64,000 nucleotides of DNA from JAKAAZ01 sp963817855 (lineage in GTDB: Bacteria > Acidobacteriota > Terriglobia > Terriglobales > Acidobacteriaceae), in assembly GCA_963817855.1 (NCBI GenBank), contig CAWFQA010000004.1, forward strand, positions 372,001 through 436,000, in the 5' to 3' direction. Positions 36,322-45,442 of this stretch are shown piece after piece. The notes under the pieces are model-generated. The model worked only from the letters and a program-made list of their open reading frames with translations, was not told the DNA's origin and ran no database searches. Position numbers and translations under genes: made by a program. How positions within the stretch are numbered: the first letter of the stretch is position 1; every line of letters begins with the position of its first letter.

Positions 36322-36790
36322 ACGCCTTGTTTGAAGATTTGGAGAAATATAACGGCAGGATCAGTCGTTATCGCTGATCAGGCGACAGCCCTCCCCAGTC
36401 TCGCATGGGTCTCTCGAGTCACCCGAGAGACCCATGCGAGATTTCCCATTTGAGCAACCGAAACTCCTACTTGTCGGGCAGGCGACAAATTTCGCTCCAA
36501 GAAAGCTGTGGGTCGGTCGAGGATGCGCAGAACCGGCCGCCTTCCTTGACTGCGGCCCCATTGCGCTCCAATAATAGAAGCTGACTCTTCCATGTCCCTT
36601 CCTGCCAGTTGATGGGCGGTTTCTTCGTAGACTGCATAGACTTCCGTGTGGATTCCACGATTGAACCGGTAGCGCAGCACGCGCATCGAATCCACCGCCT
36701 CGAGCATCAGGATAGGGTGGACAAAGCATTCTCATCCAAACGCAGGGTCTGGAGATTCATGAGCTACTTCGACAAGATTAGGAAAATTTC
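36322..36790. other. Intergenic region before sdhCAB, with a large hairpin and a doubtful open frame
   Basis: About 470 bases. It holds a perfect 18-bp inverted repeat (36399-36441). A minus-strand frame at 36378-36707 has a short stretch (LRYRFNRGIHTEVYAVYEET, then ESASIIGA) faintly like a PilZ domain, but the rest does not fit, so it may be a decayed gene. The sdhC promoter should be in the right part; AGGA lies just before the sdhC ATG. Confidence 0.4.
36399..36441. repeat. Perfect 18-bp inverted repeat (hairpin)
   Basis: The left arm, TCTCGCATGGGTCTCTCG (36399-36416), is exactly complementary to 36424-36441 across a 7-base loop. There is no T run on either side, so it is not a standard terminator. 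It could be a REP-like element, an mRNA-stabilising hairpin or the ends of a lost element. Confidence 0.85.
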
Positions 36791-37489
36791 ATGAGCGCAA
36801 CGATCAGTGCGCAGGTTCGCCCGCGAAGAAATCGTGCGGTCACATTCTGGCAATCCACGAATGGGAAGAAAGTAGTCATGGCGATCACCGGCGCCCTGAT
36901 GTTTTTGTTCGTGATTGGCCATCTGCTCGGGAACCTGCAGGTATTTGAAGGGCAAGAGAAAATCAACGCCTACAGCCACTTTCTGCACAGCATTGGCGAA
37001 GTGCTATGGATTGTCCGCGGTGTGCTGATCATTGCGATCCTGCTGCACATTACCGCGACAGTGCAGTTGGCATTGCGGAATAAGAGGGCGCGACCGATCG
37101 GCTACTCCCGCAAAGAGGCCATCAATTCTTCGTATGCTTCGCGAACCATGTACTGGAGCGGACCCATCGTTCTGGCGTTCATCATCTTCCATTTGCTGCA
37201 GTTTACCGCCGGATATATTCATCCCGAGGCACAGTTCATTGAAGGCGATGTCTACCATAACATGGTCTCTGGCTTTCAGGTCTGGTGGGTTTCGGCGTGG
37301 TACATCTTCGCCATTACACTCCTGGGTTTCCATCTGCGCCACGGCATTTGGAGCATGTTTCAGTCGGTGGGAATCGCCCATCCTCGTCACACGCAGACCC
37401 TGAAACGCGCTGCGCTCTTGATTGCAACTCTGATTGTCCTGGGATACATAGCGATCCCGATTAGCATTCTGCTTGGCCTCGTGAGATAA
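36791..37489 (+). CDS. sdhC: Succinate dehydrogenase cytochrome b558 subunit
   Basis: 232 residues with five hydrophobic helices, the single-subunit diheme membrane anchor of type B succinate dehydrogenase/fumarate reductase. Seen: KKVVMAITGALMFLFVIGHL, then LGNLQVF, HSIGEVLWIVRGVLIIAILL, FHLLQFTAGYIHPE and FHLRHGIWSMFQSVGI; the His residues in GHL, LLHI, FHLLQ and FHLRHG are candidates for the heme ligands. It passes electrons from succinate to menaquinone. AGGA precedes the ATG. sdhA starts one base after its stop. Confidence 0.94.
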   Translation: MSATISAQVRPRRNRAVTFWQSTNGKKVVMAITGALMFLFVIGHLLGNLQVFEGQEKINAYSHFLHSIGEVLWIVRGVLIIAILLHITATVQLALRNKRARPIGYSRKEAINSSYASRTMYWSGPIVLAFIIFHLLQFTAGYIHPEAQFIEGDVYHNMVSGFQVWWVSAWYIFAITLLGFHLRHGIWSMFQSVGIAHPRHTQTLKRAALLIATLIVLGYIAIPISILLGLVR

Positions 37490-37490
37490 C

Positions 37491-39404
37491 ATGACACTCG
37501 ACGCAAGAATCCCTTCCGGTCCGATTGAACAACAATGGGCCAAGGCCCGCTTCGAGATGAAGCTGGTGAATCCTGCCAACAAGCGCAAGCATTCCCTGAT
37601 CGTGGTCGGCTCCGGCCTGGCGGGAGCTTCCGCATCGGCGTCCCTCGGCGAGCTGGGCTACAACGTCAAATGCTTCTGCTTTCAGGACTCGCCTCGTCGC
37701 GCGCACTCTATCGCGGCGCAGGGCGGCATCAACGCGGCAAAAAATTATCCCAACGATGGCGAGAGCATTCACCGTCTTTTCTACGACACGGTGAAGGGCG
37801 GAGATTTTCGCGCACGCGAAGCCAATATCTATCGGCTGGCGGAAATCAGCAACCACATCATTGATCAGTGTGTGGCCCAGGGTGTTCCGTTTGCACGGGA
37901 ATACGGTGGAACGCTGACGAATCGCTCCTTTGGCGGCGCGCAGGTGTCGCGTACTTTCTACGCGCGCGGCCAGACAGGGCAACAACTTCTTCTCGGCGCG
38001 TATCAGGCGCTGGAACGCCAGGTGCATGCCGGGACCGTGACGATGATTCCGCGCGCTGAAATGCTGGATCTGATCGTGGTTGACGGGCGAGCGCGGGGAA
38101 TTGTCACGCGCAATCTGGTGACCGGGAAATTTGACGTTCATCTGGCTGATGCTGTGATCCTGGCGACCGGCGGCTACGGGAATGTCTATTATCTATCGAC
38201 AAATGCCAAAGGCTCGAATGCCACCGCTATATGGCGCGCTTACAAGCGTGGTGCGCTGTTCGCCAACCCCTGCTTTACACAGATCCATCCCACCTGCATC
38301 CCCGTGTCTGGTGAGTACCAATCGAAGTTGACGCTGATGAGCGAGTCACTGCGCAACGACGGTCGCATCTGGGTGCCGAAGATGAAGGGTGACAAGCGCC
38401 CACCGAACGAAATTCCAGAAGGTGAGCGCGATTATTACCTGGAGCGCCGTTATCCCAGCTTCGGCAACCTGGTGCCGCGCGATGTCGCTTCTCGCAATGC
38501 GAAAGCGGTTTGCGATGAGGGCCGCGGGGTAGGGAAGAGTGGGCTCGGCGTCTATCTGGATTTCTCCGAGGCAATCGCGCGCCTCGGTGAGAAGACAATT
38601 CGTGAACGCTACGGAAACCTGTTCGATATGTACGAGCGCATCACGGATGAGAATCCCTATAAAGTGCCGATGCGCATCTATCCGGCGATTCACTACACCA
38701 TGGGCGGCCTGTGGGTGGATTATCAACTGCAAAGCAACATTCCCGGCCTATTCGTGCTGGGCGAAGCAAATTTTTCGGATCACGGGGCCAATCGCCTCGG
38801 TGCCAGCGCCCTGATGCAGGGACTTTCCGACGGCTACTTCATTATTCCGTACACCGTGGGAAATTACCTGGCGACCAACAAGTTCGCCAAGGTGGACGAA
38901 TCCCGTGCTGAAGTGCAGGGCGCTCTGAACGAAGCCCAGCAAAAGGTGGAGAAGTTGCTGGCGATCAAAGGAAAGCGCACGGTCGATTCTTTTCATCGCG
39001 AACTAGGCAAAATTGTCTGGGACTATTGTGGCATGGCGCGTACTGCAGAGGGTCTGGAGACGGCGATTGGAAAGATTCGCGCACTTCGTGAGGAATACTG
39101 GCAGGACGTCACGGTTCCCGGCAGCGGAGATGATCTGAATCAGAGCCTCGAGAAGGCTGGCCGCGTGGCCGATTTCTTTGAGCTGGCGGAATTGATGTGC
39201 ATCGATGCCCGAGACCGGAACGAGTCCTGCGGCGGCCACTTCCGCGAGGAGTATCAAACGCCGGACGGCGAAGCTCAGCGCGACGATGAGCACTATTCGT
39301 ATGTTGCAGCGTGGGGCTATCGTGGTCCCGATGCATCCCCTGAACTGACGAAGGAACCCCTCGCGTTCCATTACGTTCATCCGAGCCAGAGGAGCTACAA
39401 GTAA
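37491..39404 (+). CDS. sdhA: Succinate dehydrogenase flavoprotein subunit (type B)
   Basis: 637 residues. FAD-binding start HSLIVVGSGLAGASASASLG; the covalent-FAD histidine is in RRAHSIAAQGGINAAKNYPN. The active-site region includes TQIHPTCIPVSGEYQSKL, PGLFVLGEANFSDHGANRLG and RLGASALMQGLSDGYFI. Length and the order sdhC-sdhA-sdhB are those of the Bacillus/epsilonproteobacterial type B enzyme. It oxidises succinate to fumarate at the cytoplasmic face. It starts one base after sdhC and overlaps the sdhB ATG by one base (TAATG). Confidence 0.96.
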   Translation: MTLDARIPSGPIEQQWAKARFEMKLVNPANKRKHSLIVVGSGLAGASASASLGELGYNVKCFCFQDSPRRAHSIAAQGGINAAKNYPNDGESIHRLFYDTVKGGDFRAREANIYRLAEISNHIIDQCVAQGVPFAREYGGTLTNRSFGGAQVSRTFYARGQTGQQLLLGAYQALERQVHAGTVTMIPRAEMLDLIVVDGRARGIVTRNLVTGKFDVHLADAVILATGGYGNVYYLSTNAKGSNATAIWRAYKRGALFANPCFTQIHPTCIPVSGEYQSKLTLMSESLRNDGRIWVPKMKGDKRPPNEIPEGERDYYLERRYPSFGNLVPRDVASRNAKAVCDEGRGVGKSGLGVYLDFSEAIARLGEKTIRERYGNLFDMYERITDENPYKVPMRIYPAIHYTMGGLWVDYQLQSNIPGLFVLGEANFSDHGANRLGASALMQGLSDGYFIIPYTVGNYLATNKFAKVDESRAEVQGALNEAQQKVEKLLAIKGKRTVDSFHRELGKIVWDYCGMARTAEGLETAIGKIRALREEYWQDVTVPGSGDDLNQSLEKAGRVADFFELAELMCIDARDRNESCGGHFREEYQTPDGEAQRDDEHYSYVAAWGYRGPDASPELTKEPLAFHYVHPSQRSYK

Positions 39405-40201
39405 TGAAACTGACATTGAAGATCTGGCGGCAGAAGAACTGTAAAGAGAAGGGCAAGTTTGTCACCTACGCAGTCGACGACGTCGATCCGGAAATGTCGA
39501 TGCTGGAATGTCTCGACGTGCTGAACGAATCGCTGATCGAGCGCGGCGAGGAGCCGGTGGCGTTTGAACACGATTGCCGCGAAGGCATCTGCGGCTCCTG
39601 CGGTTTCATGATCAACGGCGTGGCCCATGGCCCGGAGCGCGCAACGACTGTGTGCCAGCTGACCATGCGACATTTCAAAGACGGCGATGAGTTGGTGATC
39701 GAACCCTGGCGTGCGCTGGCGTTTCCGCTGATTAAGGACCTGGTTGTTGACCGGCTCGCCTTCGATCACATCATCGAGGCCGGTGGATACATCTCAGTTT
39801 CGACCGGTCACGCGCCCGATGGCAATACGCTGCTCGTTGGCAAAGAGACAGCGGATCAGGCGATGGATGCAGCATCCTGCATTGGCTGCGGCGCCTGCGT
39901 GGCCGCCTGCCCGAATGCCTCCGCGGCGCTGTTTACCGGAGCAAAAATCGCGCACCTGGGCACTCTTCCGCAAGGTGCTCCGGAACGCGACCGTCGTGCC
40001 TTGCGGATGGTCGCGCAAATGAACGCGGAAGCGTTCGGCAATTGCACCAGCATTGGCGAGTGTACCGGCGTATGTCCAAAAGAGATTCGGTTGGACGTGA
40101 TCGCCACCATGAATCGCGACTACCTTTCCGCCAGCATGAAAAAGCGTGAGGATACCGAGGTTGATATTCCTCCAGTGGCTGAACTGACGGCAAAGAGTTA
40201 G
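39404..40201 (+). CDS. sdhB: Succinate dehydrogenase iron-sulfur subunit
   Basis: 265 residues. The [2Fe-2S] motif is in DCREGICGSCGFMINGVAHG with a further Cys in TTVCQL. The cluster-binding motifs of the [4Fe-4S] and [3Fe-4S] centres are in CIGCGACVAACPNASAALF and CTSIGECTGVCPKEIRLDVI. GAGGAG lies before the ATG, which overlaps the sdhA stop. It carries electrons from SdhA to SdhC. Third and last gene of the operon; the rdgB gene converges 12 bases later, with no clear terminator between. Confidence 0.96.
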   Translation: MKLTLKIWRQKNCKEKGKFVTYAVDDVDPEMSMLECLDVLNESLIERGEEPVAFEHDCREGICGSCGFMINGVAHGPERATTVCQLTMRHFKDGDELVIEPWRALAFPLIKDLVVDRLAFDHIIEAGGYISVSTGHAPDGNTLLVGKETADQAMDAASCIGCGACVAACPNASAALFTGAKIAHLGTLPQGAPERDRRALRMVAQMNAEAFGNCTSIGECTGVCPKEIRLDVIATMNRDYLSASMKKREDTEVDIPPVAELTAKS

Positions 40202-40213
40202 CTTCGACCCGGC

Positions 40214-40867
40214 TTATAGATTTTTCGCTTCACGCTGGCTCGGAATCAACTGTGTCAGCAGGCGGCGCAGGGCGTGCCCGCGATGGCTGACTTTGTATTT
40301 CTCTTCCAGACTGATTTCGGCCATTGTCTGATGTAGCTCCGGGATGTAAAAAAGTGGATCGTAGCCAAAGCCTCCGCTGCCTCGCGGGGCGTCAAGAATG
40401 GTGCCTTCTACGGTGCCGTGTGCGACCGCGATGCATTCGCCGTCGCGGGCAGCCGCCAAAACGCAGCGGTAACGGGCGGTTCGTCGCGGCTGCGGAACGT
40501 CTCGCATATTTTCCAACAAGAACACATTGTTGCGCGTGTCGTCGTCGGTTCGATCGTATGGCTCCGAATGAAGGCCTGCGTCGGCGGCGTAACGTGCGGA
40601 ACGTACTCCGGGCGCGCCGTGCAATGCATCTACCTCCAAGCCGGAGTCGTCAGCCAGCACAATGGTTCCGAGCGAGTGGCGGCTGTATTCAATCGCCTTG
40701 ATGCGGGCATTCTCCTCAAACGTGACGCCATCCTCGGCTGGAGGTTCGATCATCTCCATTCCTGGAAGGCGGGCAAAAGCAACATCGCGCGCATGCGGCG
40801 TGGCGGCGACTTCAAAGTCACGAAGTTTTCCGGGATTTGTTGTCGCGACGTAGAGCAGAAGTTGCAT
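40214..40867 (-). CDS. rdgB: Non-canonical purine NTP pyrophosphatase (RdgB/HAM1)
   Basis: 217 residues. It hydrolyses dITP, XTP and related deaminated nucleotides to monophosphates, keeping them out of DNA. Signatures: LYVATTNPGKLRDFEVAA (T/SxNxxK), EDGVTFEENARIKAIEYS, VLADDSGLEVDALHGAPGVR (catalytic DDSG) and GSGGFGYDPLFYIPE with RGHALRRL near the C-terminus. Slightly longer than average because of the loop RTDDDTRNNVFLLENMRD. Single gene, convergent with sdhB. Confidence 0.95.
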   Translation of the reverse strand: MQLLLYVATTNPGKLRDFEVAATPHARDVAFARLPGMEMIEPPAEDGVTFEENARIKAIEYSRHSLGTIVLADDSGLEVDALHGAPGVRSARYAADAGLHSEPYDRTDDDTRNNVFLLENMRDVPQPRRTARYRCVLAAARDGECIAVAHGTVEGTILDAPRGSGGFGYDPLFYIPELHQTMAEISLEEKYKVSHRGHALRRLLTQLIPSQREAKNL

Positions 40868-40953
40868 TGTTGGAATCGATCAGTTGATGAACATGCGCAG
40901 GTTGACCGCACCCGGTGAAGATATTCCGATCACGCAGGGAGAAATGCGAACGT

Positions 40954-41289
40954 CTACTTGCCGGGCGCCACGGCGGCGACTTGCACTGTACTGCCTGAGA
41001 CATTTCCTTTGACCACTGCGGGCGCACCGGCAAGCGCATCCAGTTCCTTTTTGACATCAGCATTGGCTTGCAGCGTATACACCTTGTTCCCGACCACCAA
41101 CGCATACGGAGAGCCCATTCCGACGCATTCACGGGTACATTTTTGCGCGCTGGCCCCGGCCATCATGTGGTGTGCACCGCACATCTGATCGCTGACGATG
41201 CCGTTTAGCGTCATCGTCTGAGCGCTGGCAATGCCAGCGGACAATATGGCCACAATCGCGAGTGCGCCAGACATGTAAAAGATCTTCAT
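40954..41289 (-). CDS. Small secreted Cys/His-containing protein
   Basis: 111 residues with a signal peptide (MSGALAIVAILSAGIASAQT). The mature part begins MTLNGIVSDQMCGAHHMMAG, then CTRECVGMGSPYALVVGNKV and YTLQANADVKKELDALAGAP, ending in a beta-rich VKGNVSGSTVQVAA stretch. The order 'signal, SDxMCGxHH, CxxxC, YAL' is a pattern I recall from many Acidobacteriota as a hypothetical secreted protein, and the clustered Cys, His and Met suggest metal binding. No function is established. Confidence 0.75.
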   Translation of the reverse strand: MKIFYMSGALAIVAILSAGIASAQTMTLNGIVSDQMCGAHHMMAGASAQKCTRECVGMGSPYALVVGNKVYTLQANADVKKELDALAGAPAVVKGNVSGSTVQVAAVAPGK

Positions 41290-41346
41290 TCGATTTCCTT
41301 TCAGATGGGGATCAATTCTGACGGAAAATACTTCCGGCCAGAACCT

Positions 41347-42087
41347 TCAGTATAGCGGCTTCGAGTCCGCGTTCGGCAGAAACGGTTGCAACGGACATCC
41401 TTCGCATCGTGGAGTTGTGCCGCAATGCCGCTTGCCCACTTCGACAATCAGCGCGTGCAGTTCGTTGGCATGGCGTGCAGTTTCTTCGGGGGTAGGACTG
41501 GCAATCGCGCCATCACCCAGGGATTGCAATTCCGCATAACGTGCGTTGGCGGCGAGAAGTTCATGCCGCGTCACCACGCGCCGCAGATATTCGTCTACTA
41601 CAAATACGGGATGTTCGAGAGCGTACAGCAAGATCGCATCCGCGGTCTCCGCGCCGACGCCGGGTAACGCCAGCAACTGTGTGCGCAGCTCCGCGGTGGG
41701 CGTCTCAGCCATTTGTTCCAGCGAGCCACTGTATTGTTCGTCCAGAAATTGCACAAACCCTTTGATGGAGGCTGCTTTTCGCCGAACAAAGCCTGAGGGT
41801 CGAATCAGCTCGCGCAGCCTTTCTTCTGGGATTCCGCGAACGCCTTCAATGCTCAGCGTGCCGGTTTCGCGCAAGTTTGCTATGGACCGCTCGACGCTGC
41901 GCCACGCGGTCGCCTGGGTTAGGAATGCGCCGATCACCACCTCAAATGCGCTCTCGGCGGGCCACCATTTGCGAGTTCCATAGGCCTTGAGCAGCACCGC
42001 ATACATTTCGCGCAATTGCTGCTCGGATCGTGACCCATCGGACGCGCGTGACGACTTGTGGTGGTGGCGGCTCACGGAGTCTTCCAT
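41347..42087 (-). CDS. HhH-GPD DNA glycosylase, endonuclease III/MagIII-like
   Basis: 246 residues. The helix-hairpin-helix is LLALPGVGAETADAILLYAL and the catalytic Asp is in VFVVDEYLRRVV. The position of the lysine that makes endonuclease III a lyase is Glu (GVGAETAD), as in the MagIII and mismatch-glycosylase branches, so a monofunctional glycosylase for alkylated bases is more likely. The C-terminal cysteines CGTTPRCEGC give three of the four ligands of the [4Fe-4S] loop with spacing C-x5-C-x2-C; the fourth is missing. A basic, His/Ser-rich start (about 20 residues) may not be translated. Single gene. Confidence 0.88.
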   Translation of the reverse strand: MEDSVSRHHHKSSRASDGSRSEQQLREMYAVLLKAYGTRKWWPAESAFEVVIGAFLTQATAWRSVERSIANLRETGTLSIEGVRGIPEERLRELIRPSGFVRRKAASIKGFVQFLDEQYSGSLEQMAETPTAELRTQLLALPGVGAETADAILLYALEHPVFVVDEYLRRVVTRHELLAANARYAELQSLGDGAIASPTPEETARHANELHALIVEVGKRHCGTTPRCEGCPLQPFLPNADSKPLY

Positions 42088-42582
42088 GTTGCTGGCAGCG
42101 TTCCAGCTCTCCTCAGTATCCTATGTCTCACAGAGGTACACACGGAATGTCGTTTTGACATTCCGTGATTCAGCAACGTGCAGATTTCACGAGCTAATCA
42201 AATTCAGAGAATTCGTGGAATGCGCCCCAAAGTGTACGTGTGGTGTACACGGGTTCGTCAGAGTCGATGCAGGAGTTTCATCAACAGGGATTCTCCTCCC
42301 TTGAACCCGGATGGGAGTGAGCTCAGCGTGGGACAATCGCGTCGAGGGTATGTGATGTCCCTCGCGGCGCGATTAACTCGCGTTGAACTAAGACTTCACT
42401 GGCACAAAATATGGACAGGCCACCAAATGGAGATATTTCCCAGGAGAGAAAACGCGAGATCATTCGGCGAGCTGATCTCTTTGGTGAGCAGGCTCACTTG
42501 CCCGCTCTTTGATATCCGGCAGACCGCTTAATGTGATTCCCGTGCCATCGGCGGTGTTCGTTAGCTGGGGAGCGGGGCGAGC
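42088..42582. other. Intergenic region with a hairpin, no recognised gene
   Basis: About 495 bases between the HhH glycosylase (minus strand) and the end of the CRTAC-like gene (minus strand). Frames on both strands lack family-like sequence. An 11-bp perfect hairpin lies at 42141-42167, and a GTGTAC / GTGTACAC pair near 42235-42255. The glycosylase promoter should be near 42090-42180. Confidence 0.45.
42141..42167. repeat. Perfect 11-bp inverted repeat
   Basis: CACGGAATGTC (42141-42151) and GACATTCCGTG (42157-42167) around a 5-base loop, about 55 bases upstream of the HhH glycosylase start. No T run of terminator type on either strand. The place suits an operator or a 5' leader hairpin of that gene. 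Confidence 0.7.
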
Positions 42583-44293
42583 TTACGCCCATTTGCCCTG
42601 GCCTTCGACGACCGTGATGTAACGATCGATCGGCAAATCCGTAAGGCGTTCTGTTTTGCCGCTAGGTCGCGGCCATTTAATTTCAACCCAATCGATCTTT
42701 TCGCGCTTGCCAATACCAAGCAGTATGCGCGGATCATGGCTTGAAAGATAACTTCCGCCTCCCACTTTCATCCGGCTGCGCTTTAAGTCCTGTGCCTGGT
42801 AAGTGATCCTTGCCCCAATGGCATCCCGATTCGATTTCGTTCCGACGAGCTTGATCCCGAGCCAGTGATTCTGCGCGCCAGCCGTGTTTCGCAACAGGAC
42901 TGGCGCGCCGTCGTTGATTCCAATGAGAACATCAGTCGCCCCGTCGTTATTGAAATCTCCGATCGCCAATCCGCGCGCCGCAAGTGGCTGATTGAAGATC
43001 GGCCCGCTCTGTTTGCTGATGTTGCGGAAGCCCTTACCGGTCCATTGCAAAAGGATTGGTCGCTCTTCATACGTCACTTGTAAATGCATTTGATCGATCA
43101 AATCGTCAGGGTGTCCGTTGGCCAGGAATAGATCCAGGTTTCCGTCATTATCGAAATCGAAGAATTTCAGCCCCCAGCCACTCATGAGATAGGTGGAAGC
43201 GGCAATCCCTTCCGGGCCGGCGGTATCGTCAAAGGTCTCGTCATGATTGTTGCGGTAAAGTGAGTAATCCTGGTAGTTAAGATTGGCAACAAAAAGATCC
43301 ATAAAGCCGTCTTGATCCACGTCCGCGGAGTCCACGCCCATTCCTGAACGTGCCAGCCCATCGGCACTATAAGCGACACCGGCAATTTCTCCGATTTCTT
43401 CAAACTTCCCGTTTCCACGATTCATGAAAAGGAAGTTCGGGACTGTGTCATTCGAAACGAAGAGATCCATCCGTCCGTCATTGTTAATATCCGTCGCAAC
43501 CACACCCCAGGCTTTTCCCAAATGACTGGCGATGCCGGATTCTTTGCTGACGTCCGTAAAGGTGCCATCACCATTGTTGTGAAAAAGCCAGCTCGCCATA
43601 GGCGCATAAGCCTTAGGAATGCAATAGTGGCGAAGGCCATCGTCGTGGATTCCACAGGGCTTGTTCAGTTCTTTGCTGAAATCAGCAAATCGCGCGACAA
43701 AAAGATCTAAACGGCCATCATTGTCATAATCGAACCAGACTGCGCCGGAAGCCCATCCCGGCTGCGGCGACCCCGGCTTTCGCGGTGACGTCAGTGAAGG
43801 TTCCGTCGCCGTTGTTGTGGTACAAAATGCTCCTGCCGTATTGCGTCACATACATGTCGGGTAGACCATCTCCGTCGTAATCACCCACGGCCACGCCCTG
43901 TCCGAAGCCACCTCCGATCACTCCAGCCTTTTCCGTTACGTCCGTGAAGGTTCCATCGCGATTGTTCTTATACAGAGCGTTGCGCAACGGTTTGGTCGGG
44001 GTATAAAAATCACATTTCCCGCTGTTTACCAGATAGATGTCCATCCAGCCATCGTTGTCATAGTCGAGAAATGCGCAACCTGGTCCCGAACTCTCCGGAA
44101 GATACTTCTCAGGGGATTTCGCGGCTGTATGCACCCACCGAATCCCGCTCTTCTCGGGAGGAACCACCTCGAAGGGAAACTGCGTCGCATCGCCTAGCGC
44201 AAATAGCGGGCGCTGCGAGAGAATCAAAGCTCCTGCGATCGACTGCGACAGGAATTCCCGCCGTGTCAATCGTGCTGTCCGAATCCGATTCAT
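42583..44293 (-). pseudogene. CRTAC1/ASPIC-UnbV-type FG-GAP repeat protein, broken by one frameshift
   Basis: Two frames make up one protein of 569 residues. The first (from ATG 44293) has a Tat-type signal, RLTRREFLSQSIAGALILSQ, then repeats such as CAFLDYDNDGWMDIYLVNSG and VAVGDYDGDGLPDMYVTQYG. It reads GVAAAGMGFRRSLVRL and stops. Dropping one base at about 43756 gives GWASGAVWFDYDNDGRLDLF and joins it to the second frame, which continues the D-x-D-x-D-G calcium-binding repeats (VVATDINNDGRMDLFVSNDT). It ends with the ASPIC/UnbV domain (DAIGARITYQAQDLKRSRMK). The span is 570 codons plus one base. Such proteins are exported and usually sit with TPR and TonB genes in Acidobacteriota, as here. 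Confidence 0.88.
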
Positions 44294-44365
44294 GATTTCA
44301 TTCAGCCGATATCAACTAGTCTTCGAACTCATAGAGGATGACACCAGGAAGTACATGGAGCCATG

Positions 44366-45335
44366 TTACTGTGATCCGTCTCCCGCAGATGCGCCCGGAT
44401 GAGCCCCAGAACTAAGACTTCTGTGGATAGCAAATTCTTTTTCCGCTTCCTCTTTGTGCCCAGTCCTCACCAGGGCAGTACCGAGCGCGTTGTGAATGTC
44501 TGGATTTGCAGGGGTAAGGCGCTCTGCGATGCGCAGGGGGGGGATTGCCTCTGCGTATTTCTTGTCGCCGATCAAAGAAACTCCCCATCCCAGGTAGGCC
44601 TCAGCAAAACCTGGATTGAGTTTTGCTGCCTGTGAAAAGCGAGAAATCGCTTCGCCCCAGTTCTGGTCCTCCCGGGCAAGTTCTCCTAAAATGAACTGCG
44701 CGTCCGTGTTGCTGGGATCGATCTGAAGTTCTTTCAGAAATTCCTGCTTGGCGCGTTCTTTCGCGTCCGGGCCGCCGCCCGGTTCCGATAGCAGCAGTCT
44801 ACCCAGCAGAAAATGAATGCCGCGTGCGTTTGGGTCTTTGTGAAGGATTCCATTGGTATTCAAGCTCGGCGGGTTGCCACCGACCCTGTTCTTCCAGAGC
44901 CTCGGCATTTAACTTGTGCGCAGCAATGGATTGCGGCGCGGTTCTAGCCAGGTCCTGGGCCGTGCGGGTCGACAGGTCAGAGTAGGCATGGACAATTACA
45001 TACAGGACGTCGGGATCCTCACCAAAATCTCGGTTGAGTGAGGTGATGAAACTGAGGGTGGCGCTTCGGTCGTCGACGGCGAGAGCGCAGCGAACTCCGA
45101 GTACGCCGGCATGCTTTCGAGTTTCTGCGGGAAGTTGAGCTGCCATCACCTTCCGCAGGGCAGAAATGCTCTCGCGGCATTGGCCTTCTTCCGCCAGGGT
45201 AATGGCCTGCTGCGGCGAAATGTTCGCTTTGGGTGAAACCGATTTCGACTGCTGAGCGCTGGCTCCGAAGCCAGAGAAGAATAAAGCCGCCAAAACAAGA
45301 GAAACGACGCAGACCTTTTTTAATTCACTACCCAT
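44366..45335 (-). pseudogene. Exported TPR protein, broken by one frameshift
   Basis: Signal peptide (VVSLVLAALFFSGFGASAQQ), then helical repeats (QQAITLAEEGQCRESISALR, AAHKLNAEALEEQGRWQPAE) up to LEYQ, where the frame goes wrong (WNPSQRP and stop). Removing one base at about 44852 continues as LEYQGILHKDPNARGIHFLL and runs on through EFLKELQIDPSNTDAQFILG, FSQAAKLNPGFAEAYLGWGV and PDIHNALGTALVRTGHKEEA. The span of 970 bases is 323 codons plus one base, so an intact gene would give 322 residues. It lies between the CRTAC-like gene and the TonB receptor, separated from the latter by a terminator. Confidence 0.87.
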
Positions 45336-45384
45336 GTACGCAATCTGCTTTCACAACAATCCAAATTAAAAACCGGCTAAAAAG

Positions 45385-45419
45385 CTGATGCAGGCGTAAG
45401 CAACTTACGCCTGCATCAG
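45385..45419 (-). terminator. Intrinsic terminator after the TonB-receptor gene
   Basis: A perfect 16-bp stem: CTGATGCAGGCGTAAG (45385-45400) pairs with 45404-45419 around a 3-base loop. On the minus strand it is followed by CTTTTTAG, so it ends the TonB transcript. It lies 24 bases after the receptor stop. Confidence 0.93.
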
Positions 45420-45442
45420 AGATTATACGTTGGCTTGGTACG

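Noticed and set aside
36378..36707. Minus-strand frame of 109 codons with faint PilZ-like sequence
   Set aside because: Only a short stretch fits, the rest does not, and the frame runs through the 18-bp hairpin; kept only as a note in the intergenic entry.
42235..42275. Possible tRNA T-arm (GGGTTCG) near a GTGTAC repeat
   Set aside because: No acceptor, D or anticodon arm can be folded around it.
42178..42531. Plus-strand frame of 117 codons in the intergenic region
   Set aside because: No ribosome-binding site, Arg/Ser-rich chance composition, no recognisable motif.
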